Origin: Excoecaria cochinchinensis
Lineage: Eukaryota > Streptophyta > Magnoliopsida > Malpighiales > Euphorbiaceae
DNA length: 64,000 bases
Direction of reading: 5' to 3'
Assembly (NCBI GenBank): GCA_947683425.1
Contig: CANTUQ010000043.1
Location: forward strand, 8,627,501 to 8,691,500
Made by a program: the position numbers and the translations under genes. This document shows positions 11,095 through 22,062 of the stretch, piece by piece. Under the pieces are notes generated by a model. It was not told the DNA's origin, made no database searches, and worked only from the letters and a program-made list of their open reading frames with translations. Each line of letters starts with the position of its first letter. Position 1 is the stretch's first letter.

Positions 11095-11493
11095 TCACGA
11101 TCACAATGAAACTCATTGTGACCGTGACCAAAGGAAGATGCATTCTGGATTCTGGCTGGTGCATATGTCACGGTAACAATGAATTTCATTGTGACCGTGA
11201 CCATCGGGTAAGTAACTTTCTGTTTTGAGGTGTGCACATGTCACGGAGACAATGAAATTCATTGTCACTGTGAGATAAAGTAAGTTCCATTATGTTTTCA
11301 AACTGGGTTATGTCACGGTGACAATGAATTTCATTGTGACCGTGACATAATGCACATTCAATTCTGTTTTCAAATTTGGTTATGTCACGGTGATAATGAA
11401 TTTCATTGCCACCGTGACCCCATGGCGGTTCAATTATGGATTGCAAATTTTGGATATGTCACGGTCACAATGAAACTCATTGTGACCGTGACC
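11095..11493. repeat. Internal palindrome array of Athila (6 units, 72-73 bp period)
   Basis: Six units start at about 11095, 11168, 11241, 11313, 11385 and 11459. They have the same arms as the LTR array (TCACGGTSACAATG / CATTGTSACCGTGAC) and the same period, but different spacers. The array lies between pol and the extra ORF, directly upstream of a TATA-like site. It looks like a second copy of the LTR upstream element that has evolved separately. Confidence 0.9.
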
Positions 11494-11504
11494 CACGAAA
11501 AGAA

Positions 11505-11515
11505 TTTTTAAAATC
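11505..11515 (+). promoter_or_regulatory. Candidate internal TATA-like site
   Basis: TTTTTAAAATC lies 12 bp after the last palindrome, the same distance as the good TATA box has from the array in the LTR (10 bp). It is a weak match. Together with the array and the downstream donor site it suggests an internal promoter for the extra ORF. Confidence 0.4.
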
Positions 11516-11645
11516 CCAGTTTTCTATTTGTGATTTCTCACTTTCCCACATCTCATTCCCTCGCACCATGCACCATCTGTTCTTCGCTGCATTCTCTGTG
11601 TCCTTTTCTCTCTTTTAGACCATCATCCCGGATTATCTACAACAA

Positions 11646-12438
11646 GTAAGTATTTTTCTCTTCCTTTTTAATTTCATTTCAATTCATTTCTTTTTATTTT
11701 TCACCTCCCTACGTTCCCTGTTCCAGTTGATCTCCATGGCTGTGATTCATGCGATTCCTGTGCTGATGCTTTTGTTTTTCTTCTTTGATAATTTTCGATT
11801 CTAGCTGTGCATCCCTTCAATTCTTACTTCCCCATTTAAATCTTTATCTATATTGAGAACGAGTTGGGTTGGGATGTTAGGGCAAGTGTGTGTGTATATG
11901 ATTTAAATTGAAATTTTTCTTCAAATTCTTGGTTCATAATGGAAATTGTTGGTTTTTAATTGTTTACTTTGTATTGTAATGCCTGGTTTTTGAAATTGTG
12001 GGTTGTTAGTATGAACTTTGAGGTTCAATTTAATCAGTTAACTATCTACATACCAGGTGTTTGACTAAATGTCTGAATGAATGATTTTCCTATTTTTTCC
12101 AATTCCTGCCAATTTGAAATGCCAAGATTTTTTCGCAATAATGTTCAAATGAGTGTGTTGTTCTCATTTATCAATTTTGCCTTTTGACAGTAGCTCAAAT
12201 TCTGTTAACATTTTATTGCATTTTGTGGGTTTAATACTGCACTTGCTCATCACTTTTGCTGAATTATGCTTCTGTCATTTGAATTCTTCTTGCATTATTG
12301 GATCTTTTATGTTATTCATTTGGAATTGAGAGATTGTTTACCAGGTTAGCATAAACTTGCCATTATGCTTTATTTTTAAAATCCATTGCTATTGATGCCA
12401 TCGCATGCTATTGAACTTAACTTTTCCATTTTGTGCAG
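11646..12438 (+). other. Candidate intron upstream of Athila extra ORF
   Basis: Donor AACAA|GTAAGTA at 11645/11646 and acceptor CATTTTGTGCAG|TGG at 12438/12439, with a T-rich tract before the acceptor. Splicing joins the A at 11645 to TG at 12439-12440, creating an ATG in frame with the ORF (next codons GCT CCA AAA). Length is 793 bp. A transcript starting in the LTR or near 11540 could use it. Not proven; it rests on the two consensus sites and the frame. Confidence 0.6.
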
Positions 12439-13511
12439 TGGCTCCAAAACGAAAAAGCTCCACTCTAGCTTCGAGCTCTGGCAGCCAACCTCGCAGCGCA
12501 GATTCAGTGGATATTTCTAAGGTGCCAGCCTGGGTTCCAATTGCTAAAAAAGTTCCATATGCTCGATTCACCAAATGCTCGTTCATCCCAACGAGTTATT
12601 TGGATTTTGGACTGCTGGAGAAACTTGGCATAAAAAATGAAGTCCAACAACTCATAGCCAACATTGACTGGGAGCGGGTGTTCATGCTCAATGAGAAAGT
12701 CTATCCTACCTTGACAAGGGATTTTGTGTCCACCATCACCTGTAGACCAGGCCGCGATCTCATCAATGATCCAGAATATCTTGGATTTCCACACTTGGTG
12801 CCGGATTGGTATGATGATTACTCTAAATATGGCGCGTGGGAAATCATTCGAGACACTGTGACTGCCACACAGTATGTCTCAGGAAAAACGAAGGCTCATC
12901 ATCTGAACAGTCATATTTTGCGAATCCTCCATCGATTTTTTTCATTATCTCTGTTAAGCCATGCAGATTCAGCGGGCCAAGTGAACTTACCGGAAGCCCT
13001 GTTTCTTACGTGCATGATCCAGGGTGTCCGAATAAATGGCGCCACTCATTTCTGGCACAAATTGGAGGAGATGCAATGGAAGTCAAAGAAAGTGACCAAA
13101 ATCGCACTTGGAGGATTTGTCACCGCCATTGCCAAGCGTGTCCGCCATCCATTGAAAAAGTACAAATCACTGCCTTCTATTGCCACGATTGATCAGAAGA
13201 TGCTTATCAATATGAAGGTTCTAGTGAAGGATGTGACAATGGCTGATGGTTTTCGGTTGTCCACTCGGGATGAGTATTTGCACGGTGTAGAGCACGGTTT
13301 GGGAGGCTTGCCGCGTGACAATGAAGATGATCCTGAGGCACAAGCTCCCCCAGCCCCTGAGCCCCAACCGTTTTCTTCAGCGCATTATGACGCGATCACG
13401 GAGCGGATGGATACCATAGCTGTATCGGTGGACACCATCTCCACCTCTCAGGCAGCCATTCAGTCCCAGCTGGACCAGATGCTCTTGGCATTTTCCTCCT
13501 TGTCGGCGTGA
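12439..13511 (+). CDS. Athila extra ORF downstream of integrase (envelope position)
   Basis: About 357 residues, open to TGA at 13509-13511 with no internal stop, in contrast to gag and pol. The start is probably created by splicing (A of 11645 plus TG of 12439), giving a basic N-terminus APKRKSSTLASSSG. An unspliced reading could start at ATG 12405 with 12 more residues. It resembles the 'putative plant transposon protein' family found after pol in Athila elements: DWERVFMLNEKVYPTLTRDF is its typical W..F/YPTL region. The C-terminus is Pro-rich, then a heptad-like segment (AITERMDTIAVSVDTIS). No signal peptide or clear membrane segment is seen, so I do not call it an envelope. Biochemical role unknown. 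Confidence 0.75.
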
Positions 13512-15171
13512 TTTGATGCTCATTTTCCACCGCCACCACCAGAACAGTAATCAGGGAGATTTCTTATCTTTTGTTTTGAATTTTGTTTATTTTATGTTTA
13601 TTTTTCTTTTTGATATAGAATATTATTACTTGCTGGGGACAGCAAGTTTTTATGTGGGGGGTAGGAGACATTAATTTCATATTATATATGTAATTAACAG
13701 CCATTCCATTGATGTATGATGCATGGTTATTTCTGTTTTAGTTTCTTTGTACTTTATTGTTGTTACCTAAATATCTTTATCTCAGCTTGGCTTAACCTCA
13801 GTTATTCCTGTTATGAATGTTTTGAACTTTAATTGGAGAATGGTTTATCTTAAAAACTAATCTTGGCAAAAGAGTAGTTGGGAGTTTTAGAAGCAAATTG
13901 AATCTCAATCAATCATATATTTTGTGATTTCCAATCTTTTATGCACTATAGGCTTGTTTGGAAAAATTTGAAAAATCCAGTGCGTAAGAGTTTTTGAGTG
14001 AAGGAATGTTAGGATAGTTAGAACCTTCCTCATCACCCTTCGAAACATGATAACAACTTAAACAAGTTTAGGACATGATTAAGGCAATTTGTTTCTTTGA
14101 TAACCACTTTTAAATAGCTTTAGACCTACCTGTTTACGTTATTTTCATTGCTAGCCCCATTGAGCTGATTTAGTATGCTAAAAGCGTACTACGAAATTTT
14201 CTTATTACACTATTAATTTACCATTTAGCCTAAATGCTTTTGCCTACCCGTTTCTAAGAATTGGCCACTCTAGGATTGGGTTGGAATATCATTGAAAGTT
14301 GAATAAGGGTATCTATTATTGAAATAGTGGAAGTGTGAGAAGAATTATTAAATTTCATGGGTGTTATTTAGCATGGTGTTAAACTTTCCCTCATTAGAAA
14401 AAAAAATTGGGTATAAGAAATTCTAGACTTTGGGTACCCCAAAAAAAATGAAAGTTTAATGAGTTTTGTTGTTTCTTTTAGTCAATTTTGATGTTTTGAA
14501 AATAGAAAAATTCAAGTGTGGTGTACCTTTGAGTAGAAAAAGACATACTCATATTTACGAGATTGAGTTTAAAAGTGAATTAAAAGGGAAGTTCATCACC
14601 TTGTTGTTTTGAGTTCAATGCATATTATGTATGGAGAAGTTTAGACAACATTGGAAATTATGGGTGAATTGAAGGTAGGATATGGACAGTCTTGTTCAGT
14701 TTTGGGTAGTTGAAACTTGAGGTAGAGTGGCTAATTTTTTGTTTGAATTCTTTAACTTTTCTTGTTAGCCAATACCTTAACCTAACATTACAACCCTGGA
14801 ATAAGTCCTTTTGATTCTGTTCTTGATTTGAGTTGTTTAAGTGGAGATGACCCTTGTGGTTCCGGTGCTAAAGGAGAGGCGTATGATTATCCTTAGTTTT
14901 AAGCGCGAAACCTGTATGCAAATTCATTTGCAAATTTAATTTCTTTGCTCAATTACTGGAATGCATTGGTTGTTTTGTTTTGAAAAGAGAAAATTGGTTT
15001 TGAGCCTAGCACACACACATGTGAAATTACTTAATATAAATTGATTTGAGGATTTGTAACTAAGACCCTTCTGCTTGGTGCTATGATTGTTGTTAAGTTT
15101 TCGTATTCTGAGTTAGAGTTTGAAATTTCAGGAATGTGGATAATTCATTTACTCAAGGACGAGCAAAGTCT
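13512..15171 (+). other. Long 3' untranslated region of Athila
   Basis: About 1.66 kb of AT-rich sequence with no supported gene between the extra ORF and the polypurine tract. Long non-coding 3' regions are usual in Athila. Confidence 0.7.
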
Positions 15172-15186
15172 AAGTGTGGGGTATTT
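15172..15186 (+). other. Polypurine tract of Athila
   Basis: AAGTGTGGGGTATTT directly precedes the 3' LTR. The AAGTGTGGGG core is the usual plus-strand primer of Athila elements. Confidence 0.75.
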
Positions 15187-16983
15187 TGATAACTTCAATA
15201 TAGTACTTAGTTTTGAGGTTGTTTTTATATGATTTTTTGGGTGTTTAGTTGTGTTTTTGTGTTATGTTTTGTTTCCTTTAAGTTAATTTTACTAATCTTA
15301 GTTAAATTGGAATTTTAATGCATTATAGATAGTTTTTTATGGATTTTGATTTGTCTTTGCAGGTTGGTTTTAGGTACCTCACGGTCACAATGAAATTCAT
15401 TATGACCGTGACATAAAGAGAAGTGGAAGACAGGAGCAGACTTAGAGGGGTCACGGTCACAATGGATTTCATTGTGACCGTGACATAGCAAACGATTGGG
15501 CAGAATGCAAGTAGGAAGCATGTCACGGTGGCAATCAATTTCATTGTCACCGTGACATAAAAATCATCAAGGCAGAATCAGAGCAGCACGTACATCACGG
15601 TCACAATGGATTTTATTATGACCGTGACATAATTATTTCCTATACAGAAGCAAAAATAAAAGACCTCACGGTGACAATGTAATTCATTGTCACCGTGACC
15701 CCTCTCCTGTGCGTGAAAGGAATTTGAAATTCTCGACTCTACACGGTGACAATGAATTTCATTGTCACCGTGACCCATCTGGAACTATAAAAACGCACTT
15801 TTCTGTTTGGTTAGGGTTCCGATTTTTTTAGTTAGTTTTTGCTATTAGTTTTGGCAGCTGAGATTTTCTGAGTTATTCTTTGGTTCTAAACTTCCGTTTT
15901 CAGTCTTGTTTTGAGTTTTTCAATTAGAGATTGACAGTAATTTTCATTAGATACATAGTTTTAATTTCCAGAGATTGTTAGTTTTCCAGTTTTCCAGAAT
16001 TTTAGTTTAATTTTCCATTGAAGATCCAAAGAAGAAGACTGAAGAATGTGGGATTCAACCGGGATTTCTACCTCAATGAATTTCTGGGTTTATTCTTTCC
16101 TTTATTTTTTTTTATTTTGTAATGGATCGTGAGTAGTTTTTTAGTTGTTTGGGGGATCTCTAAAGCACCTATCCTTGATGTGAATTTTAAACATATTTTG
16201 ATATTCGATATATGAATGAAGGTTTATTTCACTAATTATTATTGTCAAATCATGAGATGTATGTTTTCAAGTTAATTTCCTGTTTTGATGAATGGATTAA
16301 TTCATGTATCTTAATTGGTTATTGAATTGTATGATAACATGTCATGATAAATTATATTCAGATTTTCTGTCATGTTGCTGTATCATTTGGACTGCTCCGG
16401 AATGGGAATCCATATGTGCATGTTTTCATGGTTTAAGATTGGAGTGAGGAGTGAAATAATTAGGTTTTGGGTTGTTTGGCTCCGGAATGGGAAAGCAATC
16501 CAAACCTAGGATTTTAGACCCGTGATTAGGCTAGTTGTATGACTTGCTCCGGAATGGGACGTCATATAATTAGAGCAGCTTGCTCGGGAATGGGACGCTT
16601 GGGTTAAGAAGGTTATCCTGATTTCGTTCATATATGTTTTCTTTATGTGTTTTGATTCATATCTGGGTATGGGGTGGATGATTGAACCTGAGCAACGTTA
16701 GTTTAATTTTGAATTCTTATCTTGTTAGTTTTTTCGTCAATTAGTTTATTGCAATTGTTGCTGTCAATTTAATTTGATTGTTTCTGTTTACTTATTTTGG
16801 TTATTTAAATTCTTTGTTTTTAATCAGTAGTTAATTCAATAAATTCAAACAATTGGGAATTCTTTAGCACACATTTGATTTTCATTACTTGCGCACACAG
16901 TCTCTTGGGTACGATAACTCTGAGTCTTAAAAATACTCCATTATATTACTTGTCGATTCAGTACACTTACTGAGGTCGCGTCA
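15187..16983 (+). repeat. Athila 3' LTR
   Basis: Starts TGATAACTTC and ends GGTCGCGTCA, followed by ATAAG. It repeats 873-2668 with about 65-70 differences. The palindrome array lies at 15379-15775 and the TATA box at 15786-15792. Several palindromes are better preserved here than in the 5' copy (for example the unit at 15379). Confidence 0.93.
15379..15775. repeat. Palindrome array in Athila 3' LTR
   Basis: Six units near 15379, 15451, 15523, 15595, 15666 and 15741, same spacing and order as in the 5' LTR. The last unit is followed by the TATA box at 15786. Confidence 0.9.
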
Positions 16984-16988
16984 ATAAG
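16984..16988. repeat. Target-site duplication ATAAG, right copy
   Basis: Matches 868-872; from here the interrupted LTR of element C resumes. Confidence 0.93.
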
Positions 16989-18294
16989 TGTGTATGAATA
17001 AATGCTGATTGAATGAGAATTCGTATAGGAGAGAATGCTTGTTATTAATCTCTTCATAAGTTGTGAGTATGATTGTCTATGTAAATTCTATGTAAAGAAT
17101 TTCGAAAAATGATTGATATGCATATTTTTTATAGTTAAGTACTCAGTAAACAAATTCAATAAATATATCCGTTTATATGTTTAGTTGAGAATACAGGTAT
17201 GTTATAATATTTGCCTAGTTAGCCTGGATAACTACTGTAAGTATATTGGTAAGAAATTTATGTGCATTGTAGGTTGTTCTTTTTGAGCACTGTAATGATA
17301 TGCATATATTAGTCAAAGGGAAATAAAGTAGTAAGCATGATAGATTACTATATTTAGGAAATAAATTAGGATTAACTCTGTAACATGTGGGTACAAGTTT
17401 CTGTAGAACTATGCGGTTCTGGTTCCCAATATCAAGGATATGTAGGAAGCTTGGAATAATTATTTCCAGCCCGAACAAAATCTGAAAATTGAAGTGTTTT
17501 TTTTAGTCTTTGATCAAGTAAGAGGTTTGATAAAATGAAATATTTTGACTTAAGCATTAATACTATAATCTGCATGATTTTGGAATTACTAGTAAGTATG
17601 GGAATTGGTAAGGCTTAATATTTCTGACTAACAAAATGTATTTTTGGTAACCTTTGAGGTATAACTATTAATATGGTTAATTAAATGAATTAGGTAAACA
17701 ATCAGTAAGTATAATGTTATTGTGATTTAAAAAGGTAATAAAGTTATTTCTGGTTATGGTATATAAACGAGTGTGTTTACAAAATTGTTTAGGTTTTCAT
17801 ATGAGAATAAGAATATGAATTTATGATAGCTCTAACTTGTGTACTTTACGTTTATGTATATATATATATATTGATTTGCATGTGTTTTCCTCGGCAACCA
17901 CTATGAGTGGCTGCCCATTATTTGTTTCGCCCAACTAAACGTTATCGCTTAGCATGATTGTTTGTTCGTGTAGGTTAGGAGATCAGAGTAGCGCAGCGGT
18001 CCGCTGAGTTTTGGCCAACTAGTCGCTAGATTTTCATATAAAGTATTTTTGATTTCGGCATGTAATTAAATTTCATTTATTTAGCATTTGTAATGAGATG
18101 TAAGAATCTTTAGTGCGAATGATGGTGTGTGTGAGATAAGTTTAGGATGTGTATGCGGTTGAGGTTCTAGATGTTAGAAATTTTATTATTCCGTCTTCTA
18201 TTTTGCTAAGTAAGTGTCTTGTCTGGTAGCACCTTTCGCTCACCGTAGCTCTCTGTCCTTCGTTATGCTTTGTGTGGGAGTTAGGAGTGTTACA
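16989..18294 (+). mobile_element. Element C, 5' LTR, right part
   Basis: Continuation of 17-872 after the Athila insertion. It contains a variant of the double stem-loop at about 17937-17975 (AAACGTTATCGCTTAG) and ends AGTGTTACA at 18294, followed by a tRNA-iMet type PBS. It holds no gene. Confidence 0.8.
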
Positions 18295-18299
18295 ATTAG

Positions 18300-18311
18300 T
18301 GGCATCAGAGC
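18300..18311 (+). other. Primer-binding site of element C (tRNA-iMet type)
   Basis: TGGCATCAGAGC differs at one base from TGGTATCAGAGC, the usual initiator-Met PBS, and lies 5 bp after the LTR end. Confidence 0.8.
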
Positions 18312-19469
18312 TCTGGTTTAGTCAGTTCTGGTTTACTAGGTGTTTGGAAGTGTGTCTCTATAGTTTAGCGTTAGCCAAAGCAGACGACCTTGTCCTTTAG
18401 ATATGTTTTGGGAAGGGAAACCTTCCGATTTGATAAAGTATTTAGTTAAGTGTTGGCTCGGTAGGTCACGATCTACCTGCCTTGAATTGTTATGTGTATG
18501 TGCAATCTGGAATGTGTTTATTAGATTAGTTATCAGAGGTTCTGTTAGGATTTTGTTTTGATACTAGGTGATTAAGGAGAAGGTTTCGTGGTGAAGTGTA
18601 TTGATATGTGGTTATCTTATGGGAATAGATATTTCGGTATTTTGGAAATAAAGAGTGTTTGGATTTTTGTAAGATTATAGTGATGCTCTATATGCCTATC
18701 AGCTTTCTCTAGAAAATTGTTTGAATATAATCATGTTGAACCATGGGGATGGGGAAAAGTGCATTATTATAGCATCGATTTCATTTCTACATTATCTTGC
18801 ATACATGAACCATCACATCCTCACTGCATCATCATCTTTTGGTCACACACGAGAAGCATTTGTGTATGTGTTTTTGATGGAGAAAAAGCTGGCAGGGTGT
18901 ACATTGTGTATTTGATATTAAGATTAGGTGTGATTTAAGAGCATAGGAATTGTTAAGGAGAATGTATTATGTTTATAGTCAGAACTAAGTAGAAGGAATT
19001 TTTTGGAATCTTGCATGAACGAATGTGTAAAGATTTTGGAGTAAGATACGAGTACTGTTAGTAAGGAAAAATAACATGTGTACCGGATGTTTTTGAAATA
19101 TTGAGGAATTGTGTAGTAAAATGTTGTAAGTTAAATGATTTATGTGTGTAGTGTATATGCTTTGGTTTCTGATTGGTGGTTAAATTAATGATTGTTTTGA
19201 TGAATGATATTGATTCGAACGTATGATAATGAGGAAAGAATTATGAAATTTATTTAAATCGATTTTATCAGTTTGCGTTTAGTTATGGACAAGAAGAAGT
19301 TATGAATTGTATAGTTATTTTGATTTAAAAGAAGTGGTTTGAGAGTATCGTGATGAGAATAAGTAAAAGCAAGTGAGTATGCTTGAAGTGAAGTGTATGA
19401 GGATGATAGTGAATTGGAGTATAGTGTTCGAATTTTTCCAAAGTAAGTGAATTTCGAGGACGAAATTCA

Positions 19470-19485
19470 TTTAGGAGGGAAGAAT
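19470..19485 (+). other. Polypurine tract of element C
   Basis: TTTAGGAGGGAAGAAT, preceded by TTCGAGGACGAAATTC, directly before a TGTAACAACCC LTR start. The same pair of motifs precedes the 3' LTRs of elements G, B and D. Confidence 0.85.
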
Positions 19486-20800
19486 TGTAACAACCCGAAA
19501 AGTACCCTAGAAGGATTTGTGCATATTGAGGATGAGCGGTGACCAAAGTTATGTAAATTGAGGTGTTAGGTATGTTAAATGGACTATTTAAGAATTTAAG
19601 TGAAAGTTTCAGCAAGTACGGTTAATGGTAAAAATTGTGGAGCATGAAATTAGAATTGATTGAAAGAATAAAATTTATGAAATGGCCCAATGTGAAGGAT
19701 TAGGGAGTTACAAGTATAAATGTATGAGGTTAGGAGAGTTGGAGCATTGAAAGAGAAATTTGACATAAATATCTAAATTGGACCAATGGAAATGTGACAA
19801 GTGGCAAGGGGATAGGAGGAGTATAAAAGAGGAGAGAGAAGGCAGAAAATCTGCCCTCTCCCTTTCCTGTTCTCTCGTTCTTTCTTTCTTCTTCCTCTTC
19901 TTCTTCACCTTCTTGTTTCAATGCCTTGTGTTTCCCCTATGATCTAAACTTAAGATTGATGATGAAGTTGATTAGCTCAAGTGATTTAAGTGAAGAGGTT
20001 GTTAAGAGAGGAAAGATTTAGTTTTGATTCCTTCTATCTATTTTGATAAAACCCTAGATTTATGTTTTGTGTGTGTGTTTGTGTTTTTGCTGAGGATTTT
20101 GGATGAGAAAGACTTTGGATGGGTTTTGAAACAAGAAAGATCGATCAAGGAAGCTATTAGGAGCAAAGGAGTTAAGGTTAGGAATTTTGCTATTTTTGAT
20201 GAATATTTTGATTTGGGGGTTTGATTCGATTTTCTGGGAAATTCATAGAGTTAAAGTTGTCTAGATATGTTCAAATGATATGGGTCTTGAGTGATTTGAG
20301 TTAAGATGCTTTGAATGTGAATTATTGAACCAAAGTATGTTTTGATTGAGAATTAGAAGTTATTTTTGCTAATTGTCAATTTAGAGATTTTGATTATGAT
20401 AATTGCATGATGTAATTGTATTAATTGGTGTGAAGGTTGGTTTTTATGTTGTTTACGATGAATTGGATGTTTTATATGAGTTGTGATGAGTTTTGGTTTG
20501 AACGGAAGGTTTGGGTAAGTTTTTAAAAGGAAAGGATTTCTACAGTTCGCTTGAGATCTGGAAATGCGAATCTGTCGCGAGTGCGACAGAGCCGGGTAAT
20601 TCCAGCACCTCCCGAGCAGCCGAGCTATGAGCGGAGGAATGCACGAGTTGTGTCAAGCTTCATGACTCAGCATGAGGATCTCGCTCTGCAAGAGAGCCCA
20701 CTCGGCATGAGGATCCCGCTCGACATGAGAGTCCGCTCGGAACGGGAAAACCACTCGTACTAGGAAGCACGACTCGTGCTAGCTAGCACGAGTCGTGACA
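19486..20800 (+). mobile_element. Element C, 3' LTR (truncated)
   Basis: Starts TGTAACAACCC right after the PPT. It holds a TATA-like TATAAAAG at 19823-19830, short ACTCG/CGAGT palindromes at about 20551-20800, and ends at a head-to-head junction with a minus-strand LTR. The right boundary is approximate, near the palindrome at 20768-20797. Confidence 0.75.
20768..20797. repeat. Perfect 30-bp palindrome at LTR-LTR junction
   Basis: Left arm CACGACTCGTGCTAG, right arm its exact reverse complement, no loop. It lies where plus-strand LTR sequence gives way to minus-strand LTR sequence, so it may mark the point where two inverted LTRs were joined. Confidence 0.85.
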
Positions 20801-22039
20801 ACTTCCGCCCCTATTACTGCTTGTGTCTGTTCTTTTGTTATGCTTTGATGGGTTTGCCTTCACTAGTCGTGACAGTAAGCACAACCTATACTGCTCCCCT
20901 GAACTCGGCTCGAGAAGATAGCTCTACTTCATGACCACTTTTGGGACACTTAGAGTTAAAATTAGCTCAAACGTATTTCCAATACATTTGTAGAAATATA
21001 TCTTAGCTTTCCAAAGTTACTAGTTTCATACCATTTGGAGTTCTACAACTCCCAATATAGTTTAATAACCGAAGAAAGGTCAAGTACATTCTAACCCAGT
21101 TTTTCACCAAAAATCCTATTCACATGCACAAATGAACAATTTAAACCAACACTCACTACTATCATCAAATATCATCAACAACAAATTCAAGAAACTTATA
21201 TCACACATGAATATACTAAAATTCATATATATAATAGAGAGTTTCCCAAACCTCTATGAAGCACAACCCACTATCCTCTTCAAGCTTTAATCCTCAATCT
21301 TTTCCTTTGTCCTTCTTTCTCACTTCAATCACTTGCAAACAATCAAAACAATAACTCTATTAACACATGCAAAACACCCACAAAACCCATTCCAATCACG
21401 AGAGAAGGAGAAGAAGAAGAAGAAACCCAAATAAACATTCAGCTACTAACCTCTTAGAACCCTTCAATACTCAAACCCTAGCTCAAAGCATCCAAAAGCC
21501 AGCACATACAAAGTAAGGGAGAGCAGAAATGAGAAGGAGAAGAGAACGTGAGAGTGAGGAAAGAGGGCAGGAGCTGATAGCTTCTAAGGAAAGCCAAAGA
21601 AAATTTGCCTTATCTCTCTCTACAATTCCCTTCAAATGCCATTAATGCACTCACCCACTAAATCCACTTGGCAACCATGCATTGGACCCAACAAACCCAC
21701 TTTAACTTTATGCACTAACACACCATACAACACATGCACCCCTCAAATCAATAATTTAAATTCCATGGCACCAAACTCCACTAACACCTAATAATCTCTT
21801 ATAAAAAAATTAACATCCTGAGTACCATACTCACAAACCACTATATCAAACCAGAACAAATACCCTGCATCTATACACCACATGCACACCAAATAATTTC
21901 CCTCATTTAACTTATTTAATTAATTACTTTGCAATTAAGTCCTTATCATCAAATTCACTCATGCACAAATTACCAAAATGCCCTTCACTTATCCGACTTA
22001 GCTTGCCGATTCTGACTAGGCCCGATTTGGGGTGTGACA
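20801..22039 (-). mobile_element. Element D, 3' LTR (truncated)
   Basis: On the minus strand it starts at 22039 with TGTCACACCCC, right after a PPT, and runs down to about 20800. A stretch at 20940-21040 is the inverted counterpart of plus-strand LTR sequence at 32980-33080, which supports the orientation. Confidence 0.75.
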
Positions 22040-22062
22040 ACTCTTCCCTCCTAATAGAATTT
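22040..22062 (-). other. Polypurine tract of element D
   Basis: Minus strand: ATTAGGAGGGAAGAGT, preceded by a GAGGATGAAATTC motif, directly before the LTR start at 22039. Same layout as in C, G and B. Confidence 0.85.

Larger units (their letters stand above)
873..16983 (+). mobile_element. Complete Athila-lineage Ty3/gypsy element
   Basis: About 16.1 kb long, or 13.5 kb without its nested solo LTR. It has two LTRs of about 1.8 kb with TG...CA ends, a perfect 5-bp TSD, a PBS matching the 3' end of tRNA-Asp, gag, protease, RT, RNase H and integrase in gypsy order, a further ORF after integrase, and a polypurine tract before the 3' LTR. The tRNA-Asp type PBS, the very long interior and the extra ORF after pol are Athila traits. 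I count by eye about 65-70 differences between the LTRs (about 3.7 percent). Nonsense and frameshift mutations in gag and pol make it non-autonomous today. Confidence 0.92.
18295..19485 (+). mobile_element. Element C interior, no gag or pol
   Basis: 1191 bp between PBS and PPT with no recognisable retroviral domain. The part around 18717-18930 is related to 22399-22680 of element D on the other strand. A 73-codon reading frame at 18717-18938 shares residues with an inverted frame in D (a CIHEP.H.HCIII core), but both carry many low-complexity stretches, so I treat this as shared non-coding DNA. A coding-free element of this kind depends on proteins supplied in trans. Confidence 0.7.

Noticed and set aside
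12439..13511. Envelope glycoprotein of an endogenous plant retrovirus
   Set aside because: Position fits, but I see no signal peptide, no membrane segment and no glycoprotein features; similarity is to the plant-transposon-protein family.
18717..18938. 73-codon frame sharing CIHEP.H.HCIII with an inverted frame at 22399-22665
   Set aside because: Shared DNA between two non-coding interiors explains it; the frames diverge by indels and no family is recognised.
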